From assembly GCA_036383955.1 (NCBI GenBank), contig DASVNH010000221.1, forward strand, positions 1 to 64,000: a stretch of 64,000 nucleotides of DNA. Reading direction: 5' to 3'. Positions 16,079 through 23,291 of this stretch are shown piece after piece. Source of the stretch: JACQFK01 sp036383955. Lineage in GTDB: Bacteria > Planctomycetota > MHYJ01 > JACPRB01. The translations under genes were made by a program, and so were the position numbers. The notes under the pieces were generated by a model. That model was not told where the DNA came from. It searched no databases and saw only the letters and a list, made by a program, of their open reading frames with translations. How positions within the stretch are numbered: the first letter of the stretch is position 1; each line of letters starts with the position of its first letter.

Positions 16079-16106
16079 AGTTTACCCCCAGGCCCCAGGT
16101 TGTCAA
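16079..16106 (-). promoter_or_regulatory. promoter of the mraZ operon
   Basis: Minus strand: a perfect -35 TTGACA (16101-16106), 16-base spacer, -10 TAAACT (16079-16084). This is the best -35 match I noticed in the window. It predicts a leader of about 95 bases carrying the hairpin and the MraZ operator. Confidence 0.7.
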
Positions 16107-16328
16107 ACGAAAACCCGACGTCCCCGCGTAACGCCCCGCGCGCGGAAGGCTCTATGCACACCCCGCCCCCCCGGACACCGCGCCCTTTGGGCCCCAGAGC
16201 CCGACACCCCCAATGTATTGTGGTTTCTTAATATTCCACTTTCAGCATGTATTCTGATGCGTGAGACCTATTTTCTCACGAAGTTCGGCCTTCAGCCGAG
16301 GCTCGCGCGCGGTCGACATATCTTTGCT
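16107..16328. other. intergenic region between mraZ and the pseudo-receiver gene
   Basis: The divergent region has no gene. Its right part (about 16210-16260) is unusually A+T-rich for this DNA and probably holds the plus-strand promoter. A TATTCT at 16250-16255 is a weak -10 candidate. A GTGAGA/TCTCAC hairpin lies at 16261-16279 and would be in the 5' leader of the gene at 16329. Confidence 0.4.
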
Positions 16329-16955
16329 ATGAACGTTCTGATCTTCGACTCCCCCGTCAGCGTCGCGCATGTCGCGCGCTCGATCCTGCTCTCGCGCGGC
16401 CATCGCGCCGCCGTCGCCTCCGACGCCGAGGCCGCCGCGCGCATGCTCACGACGTCGCTCTTCGACGTCCTGATCATCGGCCCCGGCGGAGCGCCGGAGG
16501 AGTTCGCCAACTTCATCCAGGACGAGTTCCCGCAGCTGCCGATCGTCCTCGCGGGCGTCCCCGTGGCCGTGCCCCCCGGCGGCCAGATCGCGGCGGTCCT
16601 GCCCGCCCCGCTCTCGGCGCGCAAGCTGGTCGGCGCCTTCATCCGCCTCGAGCGCGAGCGCGAAGCCCGCGTCCGCGGCATCCCCGTCCAGATCGCGGGC
16701 GACGGCCTGGCCATCGCCTGCCGCCTCGCCGACCTGACCCCCGAGTCGATGCTCCTCTGCGGCGAGTCCGACGAGTTCAACCGCTACTTCGAGGCCTCCC
16801 CCGCGCGGGTCGACGCCCTGGTCGCCGGTCGCCCGCTCAGCGGGCAGGTCGTCGAGACCGACCTCGACACCGGCCACGTGCGCCTCCTCCGCGTCGCCGT
16901 GAAGCTCGAGGGCGAGAGCGCGCGCGACATCCTCGCGGGCCTGCTCAAGGCCTAG
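16329..16955 (+). CDS. pseudo-receiver-domain protein, unknown
   Basis: 208 residues. The N-terminal half resembles a response-regulator receiver fold (MNVLIFDSPVSVAHVARSIL, then TTSLFDVLIIGPGG). At the usual phosphorylated aspartate position the strand ends IIGPGG, so phosphorylation is unlikely. The C-terminal half (from about 115) is unrecognised and could be a PilZ-like or other small beta domain. ATG 16329 was chosen over upstream in-frame starts because the receiver-like strand begins there. It stands alone, divergent from mraZ, so a role in cell-wall control is only a possibility. Confidence 0.65.
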   Translation: MNVLIFDSPVSVAHVARSILLSRGHRAAVASDAEAAARMLTTSLFDVLIIGPGGAPEEFANFIQDEFPQLPIVLAGVPVAVPPGGQIAAVLPAPLSARKLVGAFIRLEREREARVRGIPVQIAGDGLAIACRLADLTPESMLLCGESDEFNRYFEASPARVDALVAGRPLSGQVVETDLDTGHVRLLRVAVKLEGESARDILAGLLKA

Positions 16956-16961
16956 CGAAAC

Positions 16962-17057
16962 CCCAAATCCCAAGGCCATCGGGACGCGGGAGCTCTCTTG
17001 TCTCCCTACTAGAAGCTACTGAGGCCTTTGTAGAACCGAAGCGCCTTGGGATTTGGG
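16962..17057. repeat. inverted repeat between convergent genes
   Basis: CCCAAATCCCAAGGC (16962-16976) and its exact complement GCCTTGGGATTTGGG (17043-17057) flank a 66-base spacer. Another GTTGGGATTTCCC follows. This kind of TTGGGATTTGGG intergenic repeat is common in metagenomic genomes. It may act as a bidirectional terminator or a mobile repeat. Confidence 0.6.
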
Positions 17058-17079
17058 TTTTGGGAGTTGGGATTTCCCG

Positions 17080-17778
17080 CTAGGTCCAGCGCAGGAAGCG
17101 GAAGGCCGCGCCGTCCCACTCCACGTAGTCCTGGGTGCCGCCGCACCAGTCGCCCAGGATGTAGAGGTCGCCCCGTCCGGTCCGCACGTGCTGCGGCTGA
17201 TGGATGTGGCCGATCATCACGAGGTCCGCCCCCGCCGCGAAGAACGGTTTCGCGCCCGCCGCAAGATCGTCCTGGGAGAACGTCACGCCGCGCGTGGTCA
17301 TCGGCGAGACCTTGCGGTAGCCGCGCACGAGCGCGCGCCCCACGAACGCGGGCATCTGCAGCCAGAGCGCCTCGATGGGCTTGGAGCGCATGAGGGCGCG
17401 GTAGGCGCTGTACTTGGGATTGCGGTTGTAGACGAAGTCGCCGTGGGCGAGCGCGACGCACCGCCCGCCCAGCTCGAGGCGCGCCCGGTCCCCCAGGATC
17501 GTCATGCCCGTCGCCCGGGCGAAGCGCTCCTCGACCAGGTAGTCGCGGTTGCCCTTGATGAAGAAGATCCGCGTGCGCTCGGACTTCCGGCGGAGGACGT
17601 CGATCTCCGCGTCGTAGTCCCCCGTCTCCAGCTGCCGGGGCCCGATCCAGTAGTCGAAGAGATCGCCGACGACGTACAGGACGTCGCAGTCCTGCTCGAG
17701 GAAGCGGAGGAAGGGCCGGTTGGCGGCGGGATCGCGGGGCCGGAGGTGGACGTCGCTCACGAAGAGCGTGCGTGACAT
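17080..17778 (-). CDS. lpxH: UDP-2,3-diacylglucosamine diphosphatase
   Basis: 232 residues of a calcineurin-like phosphoesterase that cleaves UDP-diacylglucosamine to lipid X in lipid A synthesis at the inner membrane. Metal and catalytic motifs are complete: SDVHL, GDLFDYWIG, GNRDYL, AHGDF and GHIHQPQ. The DYWIG extension after the second motif is typical of LpxH rather than general phosphoesterases. Lipid A synthesis fits waaA at 55489. TATAAT lies 6 bases before ATG 17778, so the mRNA is predicted to be leaderless. Confidence 0.9.
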   Translation of the reverse strand: MSRTLFVSDVHLRPRDPAANRPFLRFLEQDCDVLYVVGDLFDYWIGPRQLETGDYDAEIDVLRRKSERTRIFFIKGNRDYLVEERFARATGMTILGDRARLELGGRCVALAHGDFVYNRNPKYSAYRALMRSKPIEALWLQMPAFVGRALVRGYRKVSPMTTRGVTFSQDDLAAGAKPFFAAGADLVMIGHIHQPQHVRTGRGDLYILGDWCGGTQDYVEWDGAAFRFLRWT

Positions 17779-17784
17779 GCGGGG

Positions 17785-17790
17785 ATTATA
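17785..17790 (-). promoter_or_regulatory. -10 box of lpxH
   Basis: Perfect TATAAT on the minus strand, 6 bases before ATG 17778. No good -35 box. Predicted leaderless. Confidence 0.5.
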
Positions 17791-17795
17791 GCGGC

Positions 17796-18215
17796 TCAGT
17801 CCTTCTTCTCGTAGCCGTACTCGGACTTGAGGACGCCGCGGAGCTCGATGCCGATCGACGTCTTGTAGTCGGCCTTGGCCTCCTCGGCGCGTCCCAGGGC
17901 CTCGTAGGCCACGCCGCGGCCCGCGTAGGCCTTGGCCAGGTTGGCGTCGAGCTCGATGGCCTTGGTGAAGCCCTCGACGGCCTTCTGGTGCTCGCCGCCG
18001 CGCAGCAGCTCGGTGGCGCGCTCGACCCAGCCGGGCGCGTCCGTGGGATCCTTGAGGCGGACCCGGGTGGGGCGACGTCCCGGGTCGGTCGGCTTGTTTT
18101 TAGCCACGGAGCTCTCCGTTTCAGGGGCCGGGGGAGGCGGAGCGGCGGGAGGAGGGGCGCCGACGAGCTTGGCTTTCATCCGGCCCCAGAGAGACACGCG
18201 GCCCTCCCGACGCAT
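17796..18215 (-). CDS. TPR-repeat protein
   Basis: 139 residues. A basic N-terminus and Pro/Ala-rich stretch are followed by about one and a half tetratricopeptide repeats (about 70-130, containing AVEGFTKAIELDANLAKAY and AYEALGRAEEAKADY). TPRs mediate protein contacts. It lies just downstream of the pseudopilin genes on the same strand. A TATACT at 18233-18238 offers a separate promoter 17 bases before ATG 18215. A role in the secretion or pilus system is possible but unproven. Confidence 0.75.
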   Translation of the reverse strand: MRREGRVSLWGRMKAKLVGAPPPAAPPPPAPETESSVAKNKPTDPGRRPTRVRLKDPTDAPGWVERATELLRGGEHQKAVEGFTKAIELDANLAKAYAGRGVAYEALGRAEEAKADYKTSIGIELRGVLKSEYGYEKKD

Positions 18216-18266
18216 CAGATATGCGCTTCAGGAGTATAGCCCGCCGCGCGGCGAATCGAGTCGAAT

Positions 18267-19136
18267 TTAGCCCTGCGGGATCCACATGACTTTTTGGATC
18301 GTCCGCTCCTGGCGCTCGCCGATGTCCTCGACGATGACCATCGTCACGCGGACCGCCTGCATGCGCAGGGCGGTGAGGCCGACATCGTTGGGGCCCTTCC
18401 CGTCGCCGATGGGGTCCGTCCGCGGGAACGGGCCGGGGGCGTCGAGCTGCGAGAACGTCAGGTTGTTCGCCAGGTACTCCAGGTTGAAGCTGATGAGGTA
18501 GTGGCAGAGCTCCTGGTCGGGGACCTCGACTTCCGACACGCTCCCCTTCTCGCGGACCTTGCAGCGCTGGTTGTAGATGCGCGGATCGGTCTTGTCGGGG
18601 CCGCGGACCTGGCGGATGAGCGTGAAGAGGCCGCGCTCGGTGCGCGCCGTCTTCTCGTGCGTGGCGTCGCCCGACTGCATGCCGCCCGCGGAGTCGAGCA
18701 CCTTGTTTCCCGGGATGATCATGTAGGTGACCTGCACGGTCTGGAGGGTGTCGGCCACCGTCGTGGTGGCGCGGAACGACATGATGTCGCCCGACTGCTT
18801 CTCGTGGCCGCCGCCGACGTTCGTGGGCAGCTGGCCGGCGACCGCGTAGCCGTTCTCCATCCAGAAGGCCTGGACGGGCTGGATGGGCGGGGCCGCGCCC
18901 GCCGCGGGCGGGATCGGCAGCGGGGGCGGGTCGAAGGGCAGGACGCCCATGAGGTCGTTTTCCATGATGTCGAGGGCGTAGCGCGCGTTGGTGTACACCG
19001 TGGTCCGGGCCTCCTGGATGGCCACGGTCTCGGTCGTCTTGGCGAACACGAGCGTGATGGCGAAGAGGATCATCACCATGAGCGCGATCGAGATCAGGAG
19101 CTCGATCAGCGTGAAACCGCCGCGGTCTCGCCTCAT
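18267..19136 (-). CDS. GspJ/PilW-like prepilin
   Basis: 289 residues. The N-terminal prepilin signal RGGFTLIELLISIAL gives cleavage after Gly with Glu at +5, followed by the hydrophobic pilin helix. The long variable C-terminal domain matches minor pseudopilins of the GspJ/PilW kind, which sit at the pseudopilus tip. It is the last pilin of a same-strand series with order G-H-I-J, as in type II secretion operons. The exact system (secretion or pilus) cannot be decided because no GspD/E/F gene is in the window. Confidence 0.85.
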   Translation of the reverse strand: MRRDRGGFTLIELLISIALMVMILFAITLVFAKTTETVAIQEARTTVYTNARYALDIMENDLMGVLPFDPPPLPIPPAAGAAPPIQPVQAFWMENGYAVAGQLPTNVGGGHEKQSGDIMSFRATTTVADTLQTVQVTYMIIPGNKVLDSAGGMQSGDATHEKTARTERGLFTLIRQVRGPDKTDPRIYNQRCKVREKGSVSEVEVPDQELCHYLISFNLEYLANNLTFSQLDAPGPFPRTDPIGDGKGPNDVGLTALRMQAVRVTMVIVEDIGERQERTIQKVMWIPQG

Positions 19137-19145
19137 GTGGATCTC

Positions 19146-19940
19146 CTATCGAACCGAAATGCGCTTCGTCATGACGGCCACGGCCCGGCGGACCTCCTGG
19201 CCCTGGCCCCCGCCCACCGCCGACCCGCCGCCGAAGGAGGCGCCCGCGTTGGCGATCCGATAGACGACGATCTTGAACTCGTAGAGCTTCTGCATCCGCT
19301 CGACCTCGTCCGGCTGGTAGGTCTGGGCGGGCGCGCCCGGCACGGTCGGCTTCGGCTTGCCGCGGAGGTAGTCGAGCGTCGGCACCTTCATGACGTTGAT
19401 CGAGTACCCGAACTGCGTCCACGCGTCCGTCGGGTCGTTCTTCTTCGTCTCGTCGGTCGTCGCCTTCATCCAGCCGTCGCCGCCCAGCTTGAACACGCGG
19501 TTGTCCGCCTCGGCGTCCCAGTTCGCGAGGTCGACTTTCGCCCCCGGATCCGCCGGCGGCGGCTTGGAGGCGCTCGGAAAGTGGTACCAAGGATTGGGCG
19601 TCGCGCCCGTCGTGTCCCCCTTGGGCAGGATGAACTCGTAGCGCCCGCGCTCGCCGTTCCCGTTGGCCCCCGGATCCGACGAGTACAGGTCGTGGACCAG
19701 CACGCACTTGTACTGCAGCGTCGCCTTGTCGAACTCCGCGTTCCGCAGCGCGTTGACGAGCGCGTGGGCGACCGACTCCCCGACGATCGCCGACTGCGTG
19801 TCCTCCATGGACTCCGCCGCCTGCTGCAGAGCCCCGGGGAAGAGCGCGAGGATGCCCACCACGCCCAGCACCATGATGATGAGCGCCAGCAGGATCTCGA
19901 TCAGCGTGACGCCGCGACGTCCCATCGCCCGTCTCGTCAT
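19146..19940 (-). CDS. GspI/PilV-like prepilin
   Basis: 264 residues. The prepilin signal is RRGVTLIEILLALIIMV, with Val rather than Phe at +1 and Glu at +5. The domain after the pilin helix is long for GspI and closer to PilV-type minor pilins. It is 9 bases upstream of the GspJ-like gene and 10 bases downstream of the GspH-like gene, within one operon. Confidence 0.82.
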   Translation of the reverse strand: MTRRAMGRRGVTLIEILLALIIMVLGVVGILALFPGALQQAAESMEDTQSAIVGESVAHALVNALRNAEFDKATLQYKCVLVHDLYSSDPGANGNGERGRYEFILPKGDTTGATPNPWYHFPSASKPPPADPGAKVDLANWDAEADNRVFKLGGDGWMKATTDETKKNDPTDAWTQFGYSINVMKVPTLDYLRGKPKPTVPGAPAQTYQPDEVERMQKLYEFKIVVYRIANAGASFGGGSAVGGGQGQEVRRAVAVMTKRISVR

Positions 19941-19950
19941 AGCGTTCCTC

Positions 19951-20532
19951 TTACTCCTTCTCGGCCAGGAAGTGCGAGCGCCGGACCTTGCCCGTCGCCT
20001 TGTCCAGGTCCATGCAGACGCGGAAGTCCCGGTTCATCACCTTCACCACCACGTCGCCGATCGGGTTCGGATTCGACCCGCTGTGGACCGCGTCGAAGGA
20101 CGAGGCCTGCGTGTCGTTGAAGCCCGGCGCGAAGCTCAGGTAGCCCGACGGCGCGAAGCTGATCCACTTCGGGGCCGTCTCGAAGACCACGAATTTCGGC
20201 AGGTCCGCCCACTTGCCTTCCACCGCCGGGTCCGCGTCGACCGACGAGACGTCCTGATCCCCCTGGTAGACGCCGTCCTTGTTGGCGTCGCGGTGGATCT
20301 CGATCGTCCCTTCCTCGTTCACCTTGGAGAAGACCAGGAAAAAGTAGGCGTGCTCCTTCGCCGCCCACTGCTTGGTTTCGGCGACGCCCTGCGCCACGAT
20401 GGTCGCCGCCTGGCGCACCGCCTCGCCCTTGAACATGAGGCCCAGCAGCGCGATCGTCGCCCCGAGGATGATGCCGATGATCGCGATCACGATCATCATT
20501 TCCAGCAGGGTGAAGCCGCTCTTGCGCCTCAT
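19951..20532 (-). CDS. GspH-like prepilin
   Basis: 193 residues with prepilin signal KSGFTLLEMMIVIAIIG. The soluble part contains an acidic HRDANKDGVYQGDQDV loop that could bind calcium, and APSGYLSFAPG, a pattern seen in GspH/FimT minor pilins. The start is one base after the stop of the upstream GspG-like gene. Confidence 0.83.
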   Translation of the reverse strand: MRRKSGFTLLEMMIVIAIIGIILGATIALLGLMFKGEAVRQAATIVAQGVAETKQWAAKEHAYFFLVFSKVNEEGTIEIHRDANKDGVYQGDQDVSSVDADPAVEGKWADLPKFVVFETAPKWISFAPSGYLSFAPGFNDTQASSFDAVHSGSNPNPIGDVVVKVMNRDFRVCMDLDKATGKVRRSHFLAEKE

Positions 20533-20533
20533 G

Positions 20534-20995
20534 CTAATCCTTCCAATTCCCGACGTCGTCGACGTCCCCGTCCTGCCCGTTGGGGCCCGCCGACCACACG
20601 TCGACGCGCGTCTTGTTACGCTGGCCCGGGTTCGCGTAGCGGATCTTGCCGCCCCAGGCGTCGACGACCTCCGAGGTCGCCGGATTCACCCAGTCCGCGC
20701 GGAGCTCGAGGTAGGGCGGGCGCGTCGTCCCCTGCAACGGGTGAAGAGCCGCGGCGCCGTCGAGGGCCTTGACGCGCGGCTGGAACAGCCGGCTCAGCTC
20801 GGGCGGATACGCGCCGTTCTCGCCCTGGTAGGCCTTGCAGGCCAGGTCCAGGTTCTGGATCAGCATCTCCGTGTGGAGGCGCTTGGTCTCGTCGATGTTC
20901 GAGGCGAAGAGGCCGAGCGCGAGCGACGCGACGACGAGGATCACCGCGATGACGATGATCATCTCGACCAGCGTGAACCCGCGCGCGCGGCCCAT
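20534..20995 (-). CDS. GspG-like pseudopilin
   Basis: 153 residues with prepilin signal RGFTLVEMIIVIAVILVV. The C-terminus VDVWSAGPNGQDGDVDDVGN resembles the calcium-binding end of the GspG major pseudopilin (S-x-G-x-DG ... D-x-x-NW). It is one of three clear GspG-like paralogues in tandem. Confidence 0.87.
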   Translation of the reverse strand: MGRARGFTLVEMIIVIAVILVVASLALGLFASNIDETKRLHTEMLIQNLDLACKAYQGENGAYPPELSRLFQPRVKALDGAAALHPLQGTTRPPYLELRADWVNPATSEVVDAWGGKIRYANPGQRNKTRVDVWSAGPNGQDGDVDDVGNWKD

Positions 20996-20996
20996 C

Positions 20997-21521
20997 CTAA
21001 CCCTCGATCTTCATCCAGTTGACCACGTCGTCGAAGTCCTTCGCCGCCGGGTCCAGCTCGTCGCGGCCGTTCTTGCCCGACGACCAGACGTCGACGTGCT
21101 TCTTGTTCCACTGGCCCGGGTTCTTGTACTGGACCTTTTGCCCCCAGGCGTCGACCACCGGCACCGGGTTCTTCGGATCCGGCACGGTCTTGCCGCCCTC
21201 GAGCATGTCGCCCTTGAACTCGATGATGGGCGGCCGGGTGGTCTTGATGTTGGTGTCCTTGTCGAGCAGCTTGATCCGCTCGACGCCCAGGTAGAAGTGC
21301 AGGTTCCGGGAGTCGCCCTTGTCGTTGGGGGGATAGACGTTGTACTCGGCCCGGTAGGTCTTGCAGCCGTCGTCGAGCATCTTGATGATCGACTCGGTCT
21401 TCTGGTAATAGGCCTTGTCCGTGATGACCACGATCAGGCCGATCATCAGCGCGACGAGGATCAAGATCACCGCGATCACGATGATCATCTCGACCAGCGT
21501 GAAGCCCCCGCGTTCGCTCAT
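20997..21521 (-). CDS. GspG-like pseudopilin
   Basis: 174 residues from ATG 21521, chosen because it places the signal MSERGGFTLVEMIIVIAV at the N-terminus. The C-terminal VDVWSSGKNGRDEL...DDVVNW motif matches GspG. Its helix and signal are almost identical to those of the next gene, pointing to tandem duplication. The start of the downstream gene follows after one base. Confidence 0.87.
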   Translation of the reverse strand: MSERGGFTLVEMIIVIAVILILVALMIGLIVVITDKAYYQKTESIIKMLDDGCKTYRAEYNVYPPNDKGDSRNLHFYLGVERIKLLDKDTNIKTTRPPIIEFKGDMLEGGKTVPDPKNPVPVVDAWGQKVQYKNPGQWNKKHVDVWSSGKNGRDELDPAAKDFDDVVNWMKIEG

Positions 21522-21566
21522 GCGCTCCCCCAAAACCCTTAGCCCCTTGCCCATCCGTCCGGAGCG

Positions 21567-22088
21567 CTATTCGCCCCAGTTGTTCACGCCCCAGGCCGTC
21601 GCCGGCACGCTCGACGTGTAGCTGCAGCCGGCGGCCCAGAGGTCGAAGCGCGACTTGTTCCGGATCGGCGGCTGTCCCGCGGCAGGCGCCGGAGGCGCCC
21701 CGCCGCCGATCACGATGTTGTTCCGGTAGTAGATGATGTTCGTCGGGGCTTCGCCGTCGGACCCGTGCACCGGATTGACGACGTTGCCGCTCGTCAGCTG
21801 GTCCTGCTGGAACTCGAAGAACTGCTGGTTGCGCGCGCCCTTCTTCTGCAGGTAGTAGGCGAGCTCCTTGGAGCCGTCGCCCTTCCCCGGCGGGTAGATC
21901 CCGTAGGCCTTCTCGTACTGGTCCGCGCCCAGCTCCAGCTGGCTGATCAGGTGCTGCGCCGTGGCCGCCCGGCCGTTGCACAGGGCCTTGATCAGCGCCG
22001 GCAGCAGCAGCGCCGCCAGCAACATGACGATCACGATGACGATCAACAGCTCGATCAGCGTGAAGCCCTTTTGCCCCCGTCCGCCCAT
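21567..22088 (-). CDS. GspG-like pseudopilin, first motif-bearing pilin of the operon
   Basis: 173 residues from ATG 22088, preceded by an AAAGGGAG ribosome site. Prepilin signal QKGFTLIELLIVIVIVMLLA. The soluble domain keeps the GspG plan, with YPPGKGDG and a C-terminal RFDLWAAG...NNWGE. A perfect TATAAT lies 30 bases upstream of the start, so transcription of the pilin operon probably begins here. Confidence 0.86.
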   Translation of the reverse strand: MGGRGQKGFTLIELLIVIVIVMLLAALLLPALIKALCNGRAATAQHLISQLELGADQYEKAYGIYPPGKGDGSKELAYYLQKKGARNQQFFEFQQDQLTSGNVVNPVHGSDGEAPTNIIYYRNNIVIGGGAPPAPAAGQPPIRNKSRFDLWAAGCSYTSSVPATAWGVNNWGE

Positions 22089-22118
22089 AGCCCGTCTCCC
22101 TTTACAGTTCCCGCTTAG

Positions 22119-22124
22119 ATTATA
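22119..22124 (-). promoter_or_regulatory. -10 box of the pseudopilin operon
   Basis: Perfect TATAAT on the minus strand, 30 bases before ATG 22088. It leaves a leader with an AAAGGGAG ribosome site. The -35 region is poor. Confidence 0.5.
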
Positions 22125-22211
22125 GGAGAATTCCACGCCAGGTCCGCTCCTATTCGAGCAAATCCCCGGCCACCCCGCCCCGAGCGGGACCGCTCCGGCG
22201 AGGCCGTCTTT

Positions 22212-22236
22212 GTTACCCCTCGGTAACGGGGGTTAC
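22212..22236 (-). terminator. competing hairpins at the end of the motifless pilin gene
   Basis: Three short arms, GTAAC, GTTACC and GGTAAC, allow two mutually exclusive hairpins (GTAAC-CCCC-GTTAC or GTTACC-GAGG-GGTAAC) at the stop codon of the gene ending at 22233. There is no T-run. A weak terminator or processing site is possible. Confidence 0.3.
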
Positions 22237-22697
22237 GGGAGCGGTACAGACCCTCCCCAGTTGTTCACCGCCTCGGGGCCCTGCGAGCCCCTCCCCCAAA
22301 GGTCGAAGCTCGACCGGTTCCGCGCCGCCGCGTTCGGCACCGCCTCGTTGTTCCGATAATGTAAAACCTCTTCCGACGGCGCGTACGGGTTCCGCAGGTC
22401 GCCCTCCGGCGTCCGCAGCGCGTCCGACACGTCCAGGAACGCCCGCCCGTCCCGGCCCTTCTCCGCCAGCGCCGCCGCCAGCCCCGCGCTGCCGTGGCCG
22501 TCGCCCTCCGGAAACCGCCCGCGCTCCTCGCGGTACGCCCACGCCGCCGCGCTCAGCTCCCGCACCAGCCCTTCCGCCTCGAACTGCCGGAACATCCGGC
22601 GCTCCTCGGGCGTCGGCGGCACCAGCAGGATCACCGCCACGGCCCCCGCCAGCATCGCCCCGCCCGTCGCCCCCACCAGCTTCAGCAGCGCGTTCAT
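22233..22697 (-). CDS. pilin-like protein lacking the prepilin cleavage motif
   Basis: 154 residues. An N-terminal hydrophobic helix (about 5-26) precedes a helix and a C-terminal domain. The ending NRSSFDLWGRGSQGPEAVNN, then WGG, closely matches the GspG-like neighbour, and the domain keeps the RGRFPEGDGHGSAG and LHYRNN features also seen there. The N-terminus MNALLKLVGATGG has no GFTLxE signal, so it cannot be a normal prepilin-peptidase substrate. ATG 22697 is chosen over TTG 22715. It lies upstream of the pilin operon on the same strand. Confidence 0.75.
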   Translation of the reverse strand: MNALLKLVGATGGAMLAGAVAVILLVPPTPEERRMFRQFEAEGLVRELSAAAWAYREERGRFPEGDGHGSAGLAAALAEKGRDGRAFLDVSDALRTPEGDLRNPYAPSEEVLHYRNNEAVPNAAARNRSSFDLWGRGSQGPEAVNNWGGSVPLP

Positions 22698-22709
22698 CCG
22701 GGGTCCGAA

Positions 22710-22737
22710 TTGCAAAGCGCGTGCCAGCCCGTATAAT
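22710..22737 (+). promoter_or_regulatory. promoter of the DUF6115-like gene
   Basis: -35 TTGCAA (22710-22715), 16-base spacer, perfect -10 TATAAT (22732-22737), then 7 bases to ATG 22745. A leaderless transcript is predicted. Confidence 0.65.
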
Positions 22738-22744
22738 CCGGCCC

Positions 22745-23203
22745 ATGGCGGCGGCCGACGGCGTTCCCTACCCCTACGTCTTCCTCCTCCTCGGCGTCGC
22801 CGCCCTCGTCTTCGCGCTCGCCCGGCGCCGACGCCGCGAGCCGCCCGACTTGAGACCCCCGGGGAGCTTCGACGTCCCCTCCCGCGACCCCCGGCAGGAA
22901 CTCGAGCGGCTCCTCCTGGAGATCCAGGACCTCTCCCGCGAGCACATCGCCAAGCTCGACACCAAGATCCGCCTCCTCAACCAGCTCCTCCTCGACTGCG
23001 ACCGCAAAAAGGCCGAACTCGAGGCGCTGCTGGGGAAGTCGACGTCCTCCCCCGCCCCCCGCCCCGCGAATCCCCTGCACGACCAGGTCTACACCCTGCG
23101 GGACGCGGGGCAGGACGTGGCCGCCATCTGCCAGGCCACCGGCCTCGAAAAAGGCGAGGTCGAGCTCATTCTGGGCTTGCGGCGTCCGGACTCCCGAATC
23201 TGA
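22745..23203 (+). CDS. membrane-anchored coiled-coil protein with C-terminal DUF6115-like helix-turn-helix
   Basis: 152 residues. One N-terminal transmembrane helix (about 9-25) is followed by an Arg-rich stop-transfer segment and a coiled coil (about 48-100). A C-terminal helix-turn-helix-like segment, AGQDVAAICQATGLEKGEVE followed by LIL, matches my memory of DUF6115/DUF2802 proteins. Function of that family is unknown to me. The ATG lies 7 bases from a perfect -10 box. It is divergent from the motifless pilin gene. Confidence 0.7.
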   Translation: MAAADGVPYPYVFLLLGVAALVFALARRRRREPPDLRPPGSFDVPSRDPRQELERLLLEIQDLSREHIAKLDTKIRLLNQLLLDCDRKKAELEALLGKSTSSPAPRPANPLHDQVYTLRDAGQDVAAICQATGLEKGEVELILGLRRPDSRI

Positions 23204-23208
23204 CGGCG

Positions 23209-23243
23209 AGCCCTTCGGCAAGCTCAGGGCAAGTCGAAGGGTT
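23209..23243. repeat. CCCTTCG...GCTCAGGGC intergenic repeat
   Basis: The segment contains CCCTTCGGCAAGCTCAGGGC followed by AAGTCGAAGGGTT. It shares its outer words with the repeat at 15196-15230 and is of the CTTCGACAAGCTCAGG type scattered in many bacterial genomes. Confidence 0.6.
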
Positions 23244-23245
23244 CC

Positions 23246-23273
23246 TTGATTTGCCCATAACGCGTGCTAGACT
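23246..23273 (+). promoter_or_regulatory. promoter of the phosphoesterase gene
   Basis: -35 TTGATT (23246-23251), 16-base spacer ending ACGCGTGC, -10 TAGACT (23268-23273), 18 bases before ATG 23292. The same ACGCGTGCTA word forms the extended -10 of glnT. Confidence 0.5.
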
Positions 23274-23291
23274 AACTGCGCTTAACAGCCC

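Noticed and set aside
16962..17057. Short antisense protein frames rich in Asn-Pro-Lys near lpxH
   Set aside because: They are translations of the TTGGGATTTGGG intergenic repeat.
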